NCBI RefSeq assembly: GCF_001591445.1
Contig: NZ_BCUX01000026.1
Coordinates: 23,566-87,565 of the forward strand
DNA length: 64,000 nt
Reading direction: 5' to 3'
Origin: Neobacillus drentensis NBRC 102427
GTDB taxonomy: Bacteria > Bacillota > Bacilli > Bacillales > Cytobacillaceae
In this document: positions 19,128-29,093 of the stretch, one piece after another
Layout: each line of letters starts with the position of its first letter
How positions within the stretch are numbered: the stretch's first letter is position 1
The notes under the pieces: model-generated
The model's input: only the letters and a program-made list of their open reading frames with translations
The model's database searches: none
What the model was told of the DNA's origin: nothing
Translations under genes and position numbers: made by a program

Positions 19128-21296
19128 GTGAAATACTATGCACATTCTACTGAAAATAAAGACAAAAGTGACTGGCATCTATTAAAAATACACTTAATGG
19201 ATGTCGCGAAGAAGGCAAGAGAATTTGCCGAACCCTTCCAAGGGGGGCTGTTTGCCTACACAGCCGGGTTACTTCACGACATCGGAAAATATTCTGTTGA
19301 ATTTCAAAAACGGTTAGAAGGTGAGATTGGCAAGGTTACCCACTCGACGGCTGGCGCCATTGAAGCAGAAAAGTGGCATAAGTTATATGGAAGGTTGATT
19401 GCATATTTGGTTGCCGGGCATCACGCAGGACTTCCCGATTTTGGGAGTCCAGGAAACCAATCTTCATTAAGTGCTCGGTTGCTGGCATCTGATTTGCCGG
19501 ATTATCAATATTTTAAGAACGAAATTCGTCTACCCGATCCATCAGCTATTCATTTTCCTCAATTGAATATACCGTGTAGCCACGGGTTTAGCCTTCAACT
19601 CTGGATTCGTTTTTTATTTTCTTCTTTGGTTGACGCTGATTTTTTAGATACAGAGAGAATGTTGAATGAGCATAAATCAACTCTTCGAGGAAAGTACTGT
19701 TCCATTTGGGAATTGCTGGATAAATTGAACGGTTCACTGTTGGAAAAAACAAGGAATGCTAACCCGTCAAAAGTGAATCATATCCGCCGTGAAATTCTAA
19801 ATCAGTGCCGTGGAAAGGCGAACTCCAAACCGGGCATTTTTACATTAACAGTTCCGACAGGAGGAGGAAAAACCTTATCTTCTATGGCTTTTGCTCTTAA
19901 TCATGCGAAAAGACATGGCATGGAACGGATTATCTATGTCATACCATACACAACCATCATTGAACAGAACGCGGAAAACTTTAGAGCAATATTCGGGTCG
20001 GAGGACGTTTTAGAACACCATAGCAACTTTGAGTTTCCAGAAGATAGGTTGGAAGATCAAACTAAAATAAAGGATAAATTGCGCCTCGCTTCAGAGAACT
20101 GGGATATTCCCATTATTGTTACTACTAATGTTCAGTTCTTCGAATCATTATTCGGAGCGAGATCGTCTCGGTGCCGGAAACTTCACAATATAGCCAAAAG
20201 TGTCATCGTGATGGATGAAGCCCAAATGATTCCGACGCCTTTTTTAAAACCTTGTGTAAATGCGTTGGTTGAAATGGTAGCGAATTATCAATCCACTGTT
20301 CTTCTTTGCACGGCAACTCAACCAGCGTTGAACTCGTTTATTCCAAAAGGATACGAGCCGGTCGAGATTATTCAGGATCCTGAACAATTGTATCAAAACT
20401 TAAAAAGGGTGAAGGTTATCCAACTTCAAAAACCTGTCAGCGATGATGTATTAGCGGAAAGGTTAATGGCGCTTGATCAAGTCTTATGTATCGTAAACTC
20501 CAAAAAGCATGCACGGATTCTTTTCAAAAAGTGTAGTGGAGATGGGGTTTTTCATTTAAGTACTCGTATGTGTCCGGCTCACCGAACTGAAATTCTAAAG
20601 ACTATTCGAGAACGTCTAAAAAAAGGAGAAACATGCCGTGTCATCTCTACCCAATTGATTGAGTCGGGAGTGGATGTTGACTTTCCGATTGTCTATCGCA
20701 GTATAGCAGGAATCGATTCCATCGCTCAGGCAGCCGGACGTTGTAACCGGGAAGGATTGCGGAGCGAAGGAATTGTCTATGTATTCATACCGGCAGAGAA
20801 ACACGGATTGCCGCCGGGATGGCTTAGCAGAACGGCTCAGGTTGGATTAAATGTGATGAATCGTCATTTGGATTTGTTAAGTTTAGCTGCTATTGAAGAC
20901 TATTTTACTGAGCTCTTCGATATTGAACGTGAGGGGCTCGATCGAGAAGGGATTTTACCTCTTATCCATGAGAGGGAAAAAGAACTCGCTTTTCCGTTCC
21001 GGACCATTGCAGAGAAATTTAAATTAATTGAAGATGCGGCAACCGTGATCGTTCCCTGGGATGGTCAATCCCGGAAGTTAATCAAAGAGATAAGGCATAG
21101 TGATTTTCCTGTAACATATTTAAGGAAACTCCAAAGATACAGTGTTCAAGTTTATGACGATGAGTTTCAGACCATGCTTGAGCGTGGCATTATTGAAGAA
21201 ATAGCATCGCGTTTTTTTGTATTGAGAGAAGAGTTAATCCAAACCTATTATCTTGAACATGTAGGTCTTGTACCTGCAACTGAGTTGAAAGATTAA
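19128..21296 (+). CDS. cas3: CRISPR-associated helicase/nuclease Cas3, type I-C
   Basis: 722 residues from GTG 19128 (AGAAGGCGAAG just upstream). The N-terminal HD nuclease shows LLHDIGKYSVEFQ, THSTAGA and AGHHAGLPDFG. The SF2 helicase follows: Walker A PTGGGKTLSS (about residue 245), DEAQ (363-366), LLCTATQPAL, and the motif V-VI region STQLIESGVDVDFP and QAAGRCNREG. All catalytic motifs look intact, so target DNA degradation should be possible. It opens the effector operon cas3-cas5c-cas8c-cas7. Confidence 0.95.
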   Translation: MKYYAHSTENKDKSDWHLLKIHLMDVAKKAREFAEPFQGGLFAYTAGLLHDIGKYSVEFQKRLEGEIGKVTHSTAGAIEAEKWHKLYGRLIAYLVAGHHAGLPDFGSPGNQSSLSARLLASDLPDYQYFKNEIRLPDPSAIHFPQLNIPCSHGFSLQLWIRFLFSSLVDADFLDTERMLNEHKSTLRGKYCSIWELLDKLNGSLLEKTRNANPSKVNHIRREILNQCRGKANSKPGIFTLTVPTGGGKTLSSMAFALNHAKRHGMERIIYVIPYTTIIEQNAENFRAIFGSEDVLEHHSNFEFPEDRLEDQTKIKDKLRLASENWDIPIIVTTNVQFFESLFGARSSRCRKLHNIAKSVIVMDEAQMIPTPFLKPCVNALVEMVANYQSTVLLCTATQPALNSFIPKGYEPVEIIQDPEQLYQNLKRVKVIQLQKPVSDDVLAERLMALDQVLCIVNSKKHARILFKKCSGDGVFHLSTRMCPAHRTEILKTIRERLKKGETCRVISTQLIESGVDVDFPIVYRSIAGIDSIAQAAGRCNREGLRSEGIVYVFIPAEKHGLPPGWLSRTAQVGLNVMNRHLDLLSLAAIEDYFTELFDIEREGLDREGILPLIHEREKELAFPFRTIAEKFKLIEDAATVIVPWDGQSRKLIKEIRHSDFPVTYLRKLQRYSVQVYDDEFQTMLERGIIEEIASRFFVLREELIQTYYLEHVGLVPATELKD

Positions 21297-21318
21297 TGTT
21301 TAGAAAGGTGATTTTTTT

Positions 21319-21981
21319 ATGGGCTATGGTATTCGTTTGTTGATCTGGGGTAATTATGCTTGTTTTACCCGTCCGGAGATGAAAGGAGAGCGCGTCAGTT
21401 ATGACGTCATAACTCCTTCTGCTGCCAGAGGCATCCTTGAATCCATTCACTGGAAGCCTGCGATCCAATGGGTCGTGGATCGGATTCATGTCTTAAACCC
21501 GATTCGGCTTGATAATATTCGTCGAAACGAAGTGGGAAGTAAAATATCTGAAGCAAAAATTAAGTCTGCTATGAAGGGAAATGAAGAGGATTTACATCAA
21601 TATCCAAATGACGATAGGCAGCAACGCGCTACACTCTTACTCCGGGATGTTGCTTATATAGTTGAAGCACATTTTAATATGACTGATCTTGCTGGACCAG
21701 AGGATACCACGGAAAAACATTATAATATTGCAATCCGACGGTCTCGTCAAGGTCAATGTTTTCACCAACCTTACCTGGGATGCAAAGAGTTTCCAGCCAT
21801 GTTTCGTCTATTAGATAAAGACGAAATGATACCGTCTGTTTACCATGGTGAAGAACGAGATTTGGGATGGATGCTGTGGGACCTTGATTATCAAAACAAC
21901 CGGTCTGCTCAATTTTTCAGAGCATCAATGAAAGATGGAATTATTGATGTTCCGTGGATCAAAAAGGGGATGGTAATTTAG
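21319..21981 (+). CDS. cas5c: Cas5c (Cas5d), crRNA processing and Cascade subunit
   Basis: 220 residues, 22 bp after cas3 with AGAAAGGTGA upstream. The N-terminal GYGIRLLIWGNYACFTRPEM and ERVSYDVITPSAARGILESI are the signature of type I-C Cas5, which replaces Cas6 as the pre-crRNA endonuclease and caps the 5' handle. QCFHQPYLGCKEFPAMF is the typical later motif. Length is normal. Its stop overlaps the start of cas8c. Confidence 0.94.
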   Translation: MGYGIRLLIWGNYACFTRPEMKGERVSYDVITPSAARGILESIHWKPAIQWVVDRIHVLNPIRLDNIRRNEVGSKISEAKIKSAMKGNEEDLHQYPNDDRQQRATLLLRDVAYIVEAHFNMTDLAGPEDTTEKHYNIAIRRSRQGQCFHQPYLGCKEFPAMFRLLDKDEMIPSVYHGEERDLGWMLWDLDYQNNRSAQFFRASMKDGIIDVPWIKKGMVI

Positions 21982-23759
21982 TGATTCTCCAAAAGTTATA
22001 TCAATATTATGAAACTTTACTAAATGACGAACATGCCGAAATTAGCAGACCGGGATATAGTATAGCGAAAGTATCCCATGCTCTCGTGATCAGCGCCAAT
22101 GGAATATTAACTAATATCATTGATATGAGAGTAGAAAGAGGAAAGAACCTCGTATCTCGTGAAATGAATGTGCCCGAACAGGTGAAACGTTCATCCGGCA
22201 TTTCAGCAAATTTTATGTGTGATAATTCGACTTATGTACTCGGTTTAGCAAAGGGTGGCAAAAAGGAACGAAGTATTGATACGTTCAACCATTTTGCCAG
22301 ACTTCACGAAGAAATTCTTGGTGATATTCAAGACAAAGGGGCAATCGCTTTGCTTCAATTTCTCCGAAAGTGGGACCCCAAAAAGGCTGAAGATCACCCT
22401 TTGATTGCTAGTCTTGTAGAAGAGTTGGACAAAGGGGGTAATCTTGTTTTTCGTCTGGAGGGCGAAATCGGATATTTACATGAGCGCCCTATGATTATGG
22501 AAAAGTGGGAAAGGTTCGCCTTACAACGGGAGTCTGATCTGATTGCACAATGTTTAGTTACAGGAGAATATTCCCCTATTGCTCGGTTGCACCCAAATAT
22601 CAAAGGGGTAGTGGGCGCACAGTCTAGTGGAGCATCATTGGTATCTTTTAACCAGGAATCGTTTACCTCGTACGGAAAGGAAGGTGGTGGAAATGCCCCG
22701 GTAAGTGCCAGCGCCACTTTTGGCTACACGACCGCTTTAAATTATTTGCTGCGTAACGAAAAACATCGAATCAGGATCGGCGATACAACAACTGTTTTTT
22801 GGGCGGAACGTCCAGGATTAGAAGAAGATTTGTTGAGCGCTTTGTTTTACCCTTCTCAAGTAGAATCACAAGAAGCAGGAGATGAACCCAAAAGATTTGA
22901 AAGGGATCCGAAGACGCTTGATTTATTAAAAGATTTATTTTTAAAACTTAAATCAGGTTCTCCTATTCGAGAAACCTTGCGTGATGAAGTGGATCTGAAT
23001 GTTAATTTTTACATTTTGGGACTAGCTCCTAATGCTAGTCGGCTTTCCATCAGGTTTTGGCATATGGATTCTTTTGGTTCTTTTGCTGAAAAAATTATTC
23101 AGCATTATGCAGATTTATCATTAGTCAAAGGTTTTGCCAATGAGCCTGATTTCATACCAGTCAGTTTAATCTTGAAAGAAACGGCTCCATTAGGCGATGC
23201 CAAACGAATTGCCCCTTTGCTCGGTGGGATTTTAATGCGGTCGATCTTAACAGGAGGACCTTACCCGCAAGCATTATATCAGTCTATGATCTCGAGAATC
23301 CGAGCTGATCAAAAGGTTAATTATATTCGGGCATCTATGATTAAAGCGTGCTTAACACGTAACAACCGATTCCATAAACGAAATGAGGTACCAATCTCTA
23401 TGAAATTAGACGAAAAAAACTCAAAGATATCTTATCGATTGGGACGCCTTTTCGCTCTATTAGAAAAAGCTCAGCTAGATGCTAATCCAGGCATCAATGC
23501 TACCATACGTGACCGTTATTTTGGGGCAGCTTCTGCCTCCCCAGGTTCGGTTTTCCCACTTCTGTTACGGTTAGCACAACACCATATATCAAAAGCAGAA
23601 TATGGGTGGAGCATGGATAAGAAAATTGAAGAGGTGATGAATGGGGTAACCCAGTTCCCAAGTCATTTCAACCTTGAAGATCAAGGTTTGTTTGTCTTAG
23701 GCTACTATCACCAACGATCATCACTATATGAAAAGAAAACCAAAGAGGAAAGTAGGTAA
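21981..23759 (+). CDS. cas8c: Cas8c (Csd1), large subunit of type I-C Cascade
   Basis: 592 residues from GTG 21981, which overlaps the cas5c stop (TAGTG); this start gives the usual Csd1 opening MILQKLYQYYETLL and then RPGYSIAKVSHALVIS. The large subunit recognises the PAM and recruits Cas3; in I-C its gene also encodes the small subunit from an internal start. NRSEVPI-like and Lys/Arg-rich segments in the last third fit that internal product, but I could not place the start. Length normal. Confidence 0.94.
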   Translation: MILQKLYQYYETLLNDEHAEISRPGYSIAKVSHALVISANGILTNIIDMRVERGKNLVSREMNVPEQVKRSSGISANFMCDNSTYVLGLAKGGKKERSIDTFNHFARLHEEILGDIQDKGAIALLQFLRKWDPKKAEDHPLIASLVEELDKGGNLVFRLEGEIGYLHERPMIMEKWERFALQRESDLIAQCLVTGEYSPIARLHPNIKGVVGAQSSGASLVSFNQESFTSYGKEGGGNAPVSASATFGYTTALNYLLRNEKHRIRIGDTTTVFWAERPGLEEDLLSALFYPSQVESQEAGDEPKRFERDPKTLDLLKDLFLKLKSGSPIRETLRDEVDLNVNFYILGLAPNASRLSIRFWHMDSFGSFAEKIIQHYADLSLVKGFANEPDFIPVSLILKETAPLGDAKRIAPLLGGILMRSILTGGPYPQALYQSMISRIRADQKVNYIRASMIKACLTRNNRFHKRNEVPISMKLDEKNSKISYRLGRLFALLEKAQLDANPGINATIRDRYFGAASASPGSVFPLLLRLAQHHISKAEYGWSMDKKIEEVMNGVTQFPSHFNLEDQGLFVLGYYHQRSSLYEKKTKEESR

Positions 23760-23764
23760 ATAAG

Positions 23765-24628
23765 ATGAGTGAAGTCATTCAAAACCGATATGAATTTGTA
23801 TTATTCTATGATGTCGAAAATGGAAATCCAAATGGGGATCCGGATGCCGGAAATATGCCGCGGATTGATCCAGAAACTGGATTTGGTATTGCGACCGATG
23901 TTTGTCTAAAAAGAAAAATCCGGAACTACGTGGATATTGTCAAAGAGGGTGCTGACGGATACGATATTTATGTTCGAGAGGGCGGAGTATTAAATCTTCA
24001 GCACAAAAAGGCGTATGATCATTTAGGAATCAAACCAGAATCAAAGAAATTACCCAAAGATAAAGAACTAGCGCGCCAAATTACAGAATTTTTGTGTTCT
24101 ACCTTTTTCGATATTCGGACCTTTGGCGCTGTGATGACCAACGAGGTAAACGGCGGTCAAGTTCAAGGTCCGGTTCAATTAGCCTTTTCGCGTAGCATCG
24201 ACCCGATCGTACCCCAAGAAATCACGATTACAAGAATGGCGGTTACGAATGAAAGAGATTTGGAAAAAGAACGCGCCATGGGGAGAAAGCATATTATCCC
24301 CTATGGATTATACAAGGTGGAAGGTTTTGTTTCTGCCCATTTAGCAAAGAAAGCGGGTTTTACTGAAGCTGACCTTCAATTATTATGGGATGCTTTAACT
24401 AATATGTTTGACCATGACCATTCCGCAGCTCGCGGGAAAATGTCTTCTCGTAAACTTTATATATTTAAACATGAAAGTGTTTTAGGGAATGCACCTGCTT
24501 ATCAATTGTTCGACCTTGTGAAAGCAACAAAGAAGGATGAAACTCGTCCTGCCCGAAGTTTCTATGATTATCACGTGGAAATTGAACGGGATAAGATACC
24601 TGACGGAGTGACAATGATCGAGAAATAA
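23765..24628 (+). CDS. cas7: Cas7 (Csd2), backbone of type I-C Cascade
   Basis: 287 residues. NRYEFVLFYDVENGNPNGDP and the following AGNMPRIDPETGFGIATDV are the Csd2 signature; the glycine-rich VNGGQVQGPVQLAFSRSID and the C-terminal YDYHVEIERDKIPDGV complete the family. It coats crRNA along the spacer. It is the last cas gene: the leader and array follow within 225 bp where I-C loci normally have cas4, cas1 and cas2. Confidence 0.95.
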   Translation: MSEVIQNRYEFVLFYDVENGNPNGDPDAGNMPRIDPETGFGIATDVCLKRKIRNYVDIVKEGADGYDIYVREGGVLNLQHKKAYDHLGIKPESKKLPKDKELARQITEFLCSTFFDIRTFGAVMTNEVNGGQVQGPVQLAFSRSIDPIVPQEITITRMAVTNERDLEKERAMGRKHIIPYGLYKVEGFVSAHLAKKAGFTEADLQLLWDALTNMFDHDHSAARGKMSSRKLYIFKHESVLGNAPAYQLFDLVKATKKDETRPARSFYDYHVEIERDKIPDGVTMIEK

Positions 24629-24853
24629 AACATTAATTAGAAATGTAAATACCGGTGGAGGCAAGAAGGTCTTTAATATTTTAAGTGCGAATGTAAAGCT
24701 CACATAAAATACCGGATACATTCGCACCAATATTTTCATTTTGTAAGTCTAATTTTGCGTGTCATTTATCAAGTTCTTTACTCAAGTAAAGAGAATAGCG
24801 CTTTTTTTAACTAAAATTTATTATTATTAATGTCTTTTTGGTTAAGCTTCGCC
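24629..24853 (+). promoter_or_regulatory. CRISPR leader
   Basis: 225 bp between cas7 and the first repeat. It holds the inverted repeat GTGCGAATGT (24685-24694) with ACATTCGCAC (24718-24727), a feature I associate with I-C leaders, and a second palindrome CTTTACT/AGTAAAG (24776-24791), then an AT-rich stretch up to the array. The best-conserved repeats are next to it, which sets this as the leader end and rightward transcription. Confidence 0.75.
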
Positions 24854-27359
24854 GTCGCATCCTTCATGGATGCGTGGATTGAAATGTTAAAATGAAGGCG
24901 AGCGCCATCGTTAAGTCTAGTCGCATCCTTCATGGATGCGTGGATTGAAATTTTAATCCTGGTCTTCCCCACGCTAACCATCGTGTCGCATCCTTCATGG
25001 ATGCGTGGATTGAAATTTGACGGCTGACTGCGAAATGGCTGGCGTGGTAAGTCGCATCCTTCATGGATGCGTGGATTGAAATCGAGCAAGAACCATCGCA
25101 AAAAATGATTTGCCACTGTCGCATCCTTCATGGATGCGTGGATTGAAATAATGATATGACAAACACTCCATTTTCAGGTTCTCGTCGCATCCTTCATGGA
25201 TGCGTGGATTGAAATAGCAAGCAACAGATCAAACAAGAGAATCCGTATCGTTGCATCCTTCATGGATGCGTGGATTGAAATTTTGATAAGAGTCAATTGG
25301 AAAGTCAATTTAACGTCGCATCCTACATGGATGCGTGGATTGAAATAATCTATTTGATTCAACATTGTCAATAAATGTACGGTCGCATCCTTCATGGATG
25401 CGTGGATTGAAATTCTAATTCAGCCCGATGAGACATTTTCTTTTTTATGTCGCATCCTTCATGGATGCGTGGATTGAAATATGCGATGGACAGTTGCGCC
25501 GACATGCCAATCTGGTCGCATCCTATATGGGTGCGTGGATTGAAACTTGGTGAGCGGCAAACCCTATTGTGGGTGCTGCAAGTCGCATCCTTCATGGATG
25601 CGTGGATTGAAATATCATCTTCTCGTACTTGTCATGGTCGCCTTCTGTCGCATCCTTCATGGGTGCGTGGATTGAAATCAGTAGTTGCCTTTGTTGTTCG
25701 CTTGGTCGGACGGTCGCATCCTTCATGGGTGCGTGGATTGAAATAACGTAGATATGGACCATGTTGCTACCACATCTGTCGCATCCTTCATGGGTGCGTG
25801 GATTGAAATCAGTAGTTGCCTTTGTTGTTCGCTTGGTCGGACGGTCGCATCCTTCATGGGTGCGTGGATTGAAATTTTTCAATATAGACGTAGTAGGCGA
25901 CTTTGGACGCGTCGCATCCTTCATGGGTGCGTGGATTGAAATCCAATATCAGTAGATTCCCTTGTAGATCATCCATGTCGCATCCTTCATGGATGCGTGG
26001 ATTGAAATGTTAATGTTGCGATAAGGGCTGGCGATAGTTCGGGTCGCATCCTTTACATGGATGCGTGGATTGAAATATCATGATTTCATTGTGAACGTCC
26101 ATGAGGTCTTGTCGCATCCTCCATGGATGCGTGGATTGAAATAACAAGGTAAATAGTGATTTAGAAAGGCTCGCAGTCGCACCCTTCAGGGATGCGTGGA
26201 TTGAAATATGGCATGTAACACCGGTGGCGTTGCCCAAAGTGTCGCACTCGACATGAGTGCGTGGATTGAAATTCCATGATTTGAATAGCTACTTGATCGT
26301 TAACATGTCGCACTCTGTATGGGTGCGTGGATTGAAATTCGTAATAGAGAATTATTCTCGGATTCTTTAAGTCGCATCCTTCATGGGTGCGTGGATTGAA
26401 ATCTATTAAGCTCTTATGGTGTTCGTCGTGCGTACCGTCGCATCCTACATGGGTGCGTGGATTGAAATGAGCATATCGTTGTCCAACCTAAAATGGAGTT
26501 AAAAGTGGCATCCTTCAGGGATGCGTGGATTGAAATATATTAGTTAGCCTCCGTCAAACTTTATTTCGGGTCGCATCCTTCATGGATGCATGGATTGAAA
26601 TCATGATCATGAGTTAGCAGCAGTTGTTGTCGCATCCTCCATGGATGCGTGGATTGAAACACGGGAGGGGATAAGGCATTCCCGAAGTTATTTAAAGTCG
26701 CATCCTACAGGGATGCGTGGATTGAAATGGTCAATTCGAAATCGCTCTTAATAACAACTTGGCGTCGCACTCTGCATGAGTGCGTGGAATGAAATGTTAG
26801 GGTTGCAACTGAACTATGTAAGAGTAACAGTTGTACTCTACATGTATGCGTGGATTGAAATGGTGAGAAGGACGGCTATGAGATCAAGGACGAATTGTCG
26901 CACTCTGCATGAGTGCATGAATTGAAATCCATTGTTGCAATCCGATAACATCATAGGGAATGGTCGCATCCTACATGGATGCGTGAATTGAAACGACTGC
27001 TTGCAATCGGAAGTTGAAAGTATTAAAGTCGTATCCTTTAAGGGTGCGTGGATTGAAACATGGATGGTACAGCGATCCAGGCAGAGAAGAACGAAATCGC
27101 ATCTTATATAGGTGCGTGGATTGAAATAAGTCATTGGATTGTTTTCAACAAATTGACGTATCGTCGCATCCTTCATTCAGGGATGCGTGGATTGAAATAT
27201 CTAGAATCGACATATGAGGATTCAAAAAACCAAGTCGCATCCTTCATGGATGCGTGGATTTGTCGCACTCTGAATGAGTGCGTGGATTGAAATCCGACGG
27301 TCCGTTTGACCATTGAGCAGGGAACTGGTCGCACTCTACATGAGTGCGTGGATTGGAGA
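24854..27359 (+). CRISPR. Type I-C CRISPR array, 39 repeat units
   Basis: Counted by hand: 39 repeat units and 37 spacers. The 32-bp repeat begins GTCGCATCC, has a hairpin GCATCC/GGATGC and ends GCGTGGATTGAAAT, the classic I-C 3' handle. Spacers are 32-36 bp, except one of 27 bp (26602-26628). Repeats next to the leader are nearly uniform; from about 26,176 they vary strongly. Two repeats have insertions (26043-26076 and 27163-27198), one lacks its end and is fused to the next (27234-27293), and the last (27328-27359) has a changed end. The spacers at 25679-25712 and 25810-25843 are identical. Confidence 0.97.
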
Positions 27360-27818
27360 TACATGCGATTGGTGGGGACTTGCAATCTATTCAAGTGTTT
27401 TCTTCGGTTCAAAATGTTCGAAAAACAACTTTATTGCATCCCCCCTCCAATTTCCTTTATTTTGACCCTAGGTGAAAAGACCACGCCCGAAAGTCAGCGA
27501 AAAAAAATTTCCCTAAATGAGAATTCTTCTCACTATCCCCACGTCTCTCAGAGCCTCTCAGACGAAATTAGGTTTTGTTTTGTTGGAGTGGATAATAGAT
27601 ATAATTGTTAAAATATAAAATATGATTGTGAAGGTTTGTACTTAAACTGGTTAGGTTAGCTCAATAAGGTATACATAAAAAACTAGATTTTATGGCCAGG
27701 TTATTAAGGACCTAGTAAAATATAAAATCCCTCGAAGTTTAGAGCTATTCGCTCTAGGTAATTTGTGGTATTTTTAATTCAAAGGATTTAAGTTGCTTAA
27801 TGAAAGAGGTAATGCAAG
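27360..27818. other. Gene-free stretch after the array
   Basis: 459 bp with no supported gene and no further repeat. Short hairpins are seen (for instance CCTCGAAGTTTAGAGC to GCTCTAGG near 27730-27760) just before the next gene. Any continuation of the array has decayed beyond recognition. Confidence 0.4.
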
Positions 27819-28679
27819 ATGGGGAAAGTATTATCAGGAGATTATAGCGGTTGTTCGATAAGAGCGAACAAAAAAAGCTTAAAGATTGAATATGTATCAG
27901 TAAGCAACCCCATAGATAAGCGAAGTATCATAGACCATGAAGTGACAAGTAAAATTGATAGCTATCTTCAAGTGAAAGTAAAATACATTAATAATGGATA
28001 TGAAAAGGAGAGTATTCTTCAACTAACTGATAAGGAATTTGAAATTTTGATGACAGCCATTGAAGAACAAACCGAAAAGCCAGTTGCGGTAAAGGTAAAA
28101 AGCAAACCAGTACAATCCTCAACGAATAGTGCTAGTAATTTAAATGGTACTCTAAAATGCAAGCATTGCCAACAGATCAAACCTCGTAACCAATTCACAA
28201 TTGTAAATGTTAAACCTTCCCCATACTGTAACAGTTGTAATGAAGAATTTGCTCGGCAACGCGAAGAGCGTGCTGCTAAAAATGGTGAAACAGCATTATG
28301 GAGACTCATTGGCTTCGAATCTAAGGCTCAATATATTGCCAATAGAAAAGACGGATATGTGAAGTGGAATAATGGTTATGAAATTGTCACATCGGGAAAA
28401 TGGATTACAATGAATAATGGAGAGCCATCCACTTACAGGTGGAAAGGAAGAGTGTTTAGAACCAACGGTGAGTGGATAGCTACGAGCAGAAATGGAATTG
28501 TTAAGGTCATTGCTAAAACAAGGGATGAAGCAGTAGATAAACTGATGGAAGCGATTTATCGTGGGGGATTGAGTCAAACTGTAAACCAAATAAGGTCTAC
28601 GGATGCACCCAGCAATCCAAAGAAGTCAGGATTCTGGGCGACTATCAAATCCACGCTAGGATTAAAAGGAGGAAACTAG
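27819..28679 (+). CDS. Unknown protein with a zinc-finger-like Cys pair set
   Basis: 286 residues, not assigned to a family. The first third is beta-rich with a Lys-rich linker (about residues 88-108). A four-Cys cluster follows: LKCKHCQQIKPRNQF (about 113-127) and YCNSCNEEFARQR (about 137-150). The spacing C-x2-C-x-KP-x-F then C-x2-C is common in small zinc ribbons that precede HNH nuclease domains, but no HNH is seen here. The second half repeats aromatic-Gly motifs (YVKWNNGYEIV, YRWKGRVFRTNGEWI). A ribosome site AAAGAGG precedes the ATG. It sits alone between the array and the recombinases. Confidence 0.6.
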   Translation: MGKVLSGDYSGCSIRANKKSLKIEYVSVSNPIDKRSIIDHEVTSKIDSYLQVKVKYINNGYEKESILQLTDKEFEILMTAIEEQTEKPVAVKVKSKPVQSSTNSASNLNGTLKCKHCQQIKPRNQFTIVNVKPSPYCNSCNEEFARQREERAAKNGETALWRLIGFESKAQYIANRKDGYVKWNNGYEIVTSGKWITMNNGEPSTYRWKGRVFRTNGEWIATSRNGIVKVIAKTRDEAVDKLMEAIYRGGLSQTVNQIRSTDAPSNPKKSGFWATIKSTLGLKGGN

Positions 28680-29093
28680 CAGCTAAAATGTCTGTTTCTG
28701 ATACAACTACAGGGTGCGATACCTCAAGAAGAAGGTCGCCCTTTTTCTCAAGAAAGATTGTGATATATTGATTGTATTTAAACAAACGGGGTGCGTTAGT
28801 GAAACAAGGGATTTTGCAGAGAAAGAAAAGCTGACATTCCACTGATGCTTAAAAACAACTTAAAAGGCAAGCACAGCAGTATGTGCTGCCTTTTTATTTA
28901 CCAAAGGATTCCAACTTCGGATGCGCTTAGTGGGTTTTTGTTGGTTCATATATTGCCCACCATTACTTTTTTTATATAGATTATCTCCTATCGGTTTCAA
29001 ATTATCCTTTAATAATGGATGATGACATACTAAGTGATCGCCTTAGACGATCATACTGTTAGCCTCTTGTCAATTAAGCCTAATAAACAACTT
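28680..29093. repeat. Intergenic region with inverted copy of the dispersed repeat and a terminator
   Basis: No gene supported. 28772-28804 read on the minus strand matches 13501-13532 (ACTAACGCACCCC then GTTTGTTTAAATAC, a few changes). A hairpin GGCAAGCACA with TGTGCTGCC and a T run at 28865-28898 is a terminator. Confidence 0.55.
28865..28898 (+). terminator. Terminator downstream of the unknown zinc-finger gene
   Basis: Arms AGGCAAGCACA and TGTGCTGCCT pair around CAGTA and run into five T. Confidence 0.7.

Noticed and set aside
24811..27412. Many overlapping reading frames on both strands with repeated NPRIHEGCD or HPSWMRGLK motifs.
   Set aside because: They are translations of the CRISPR repeats, not genes.
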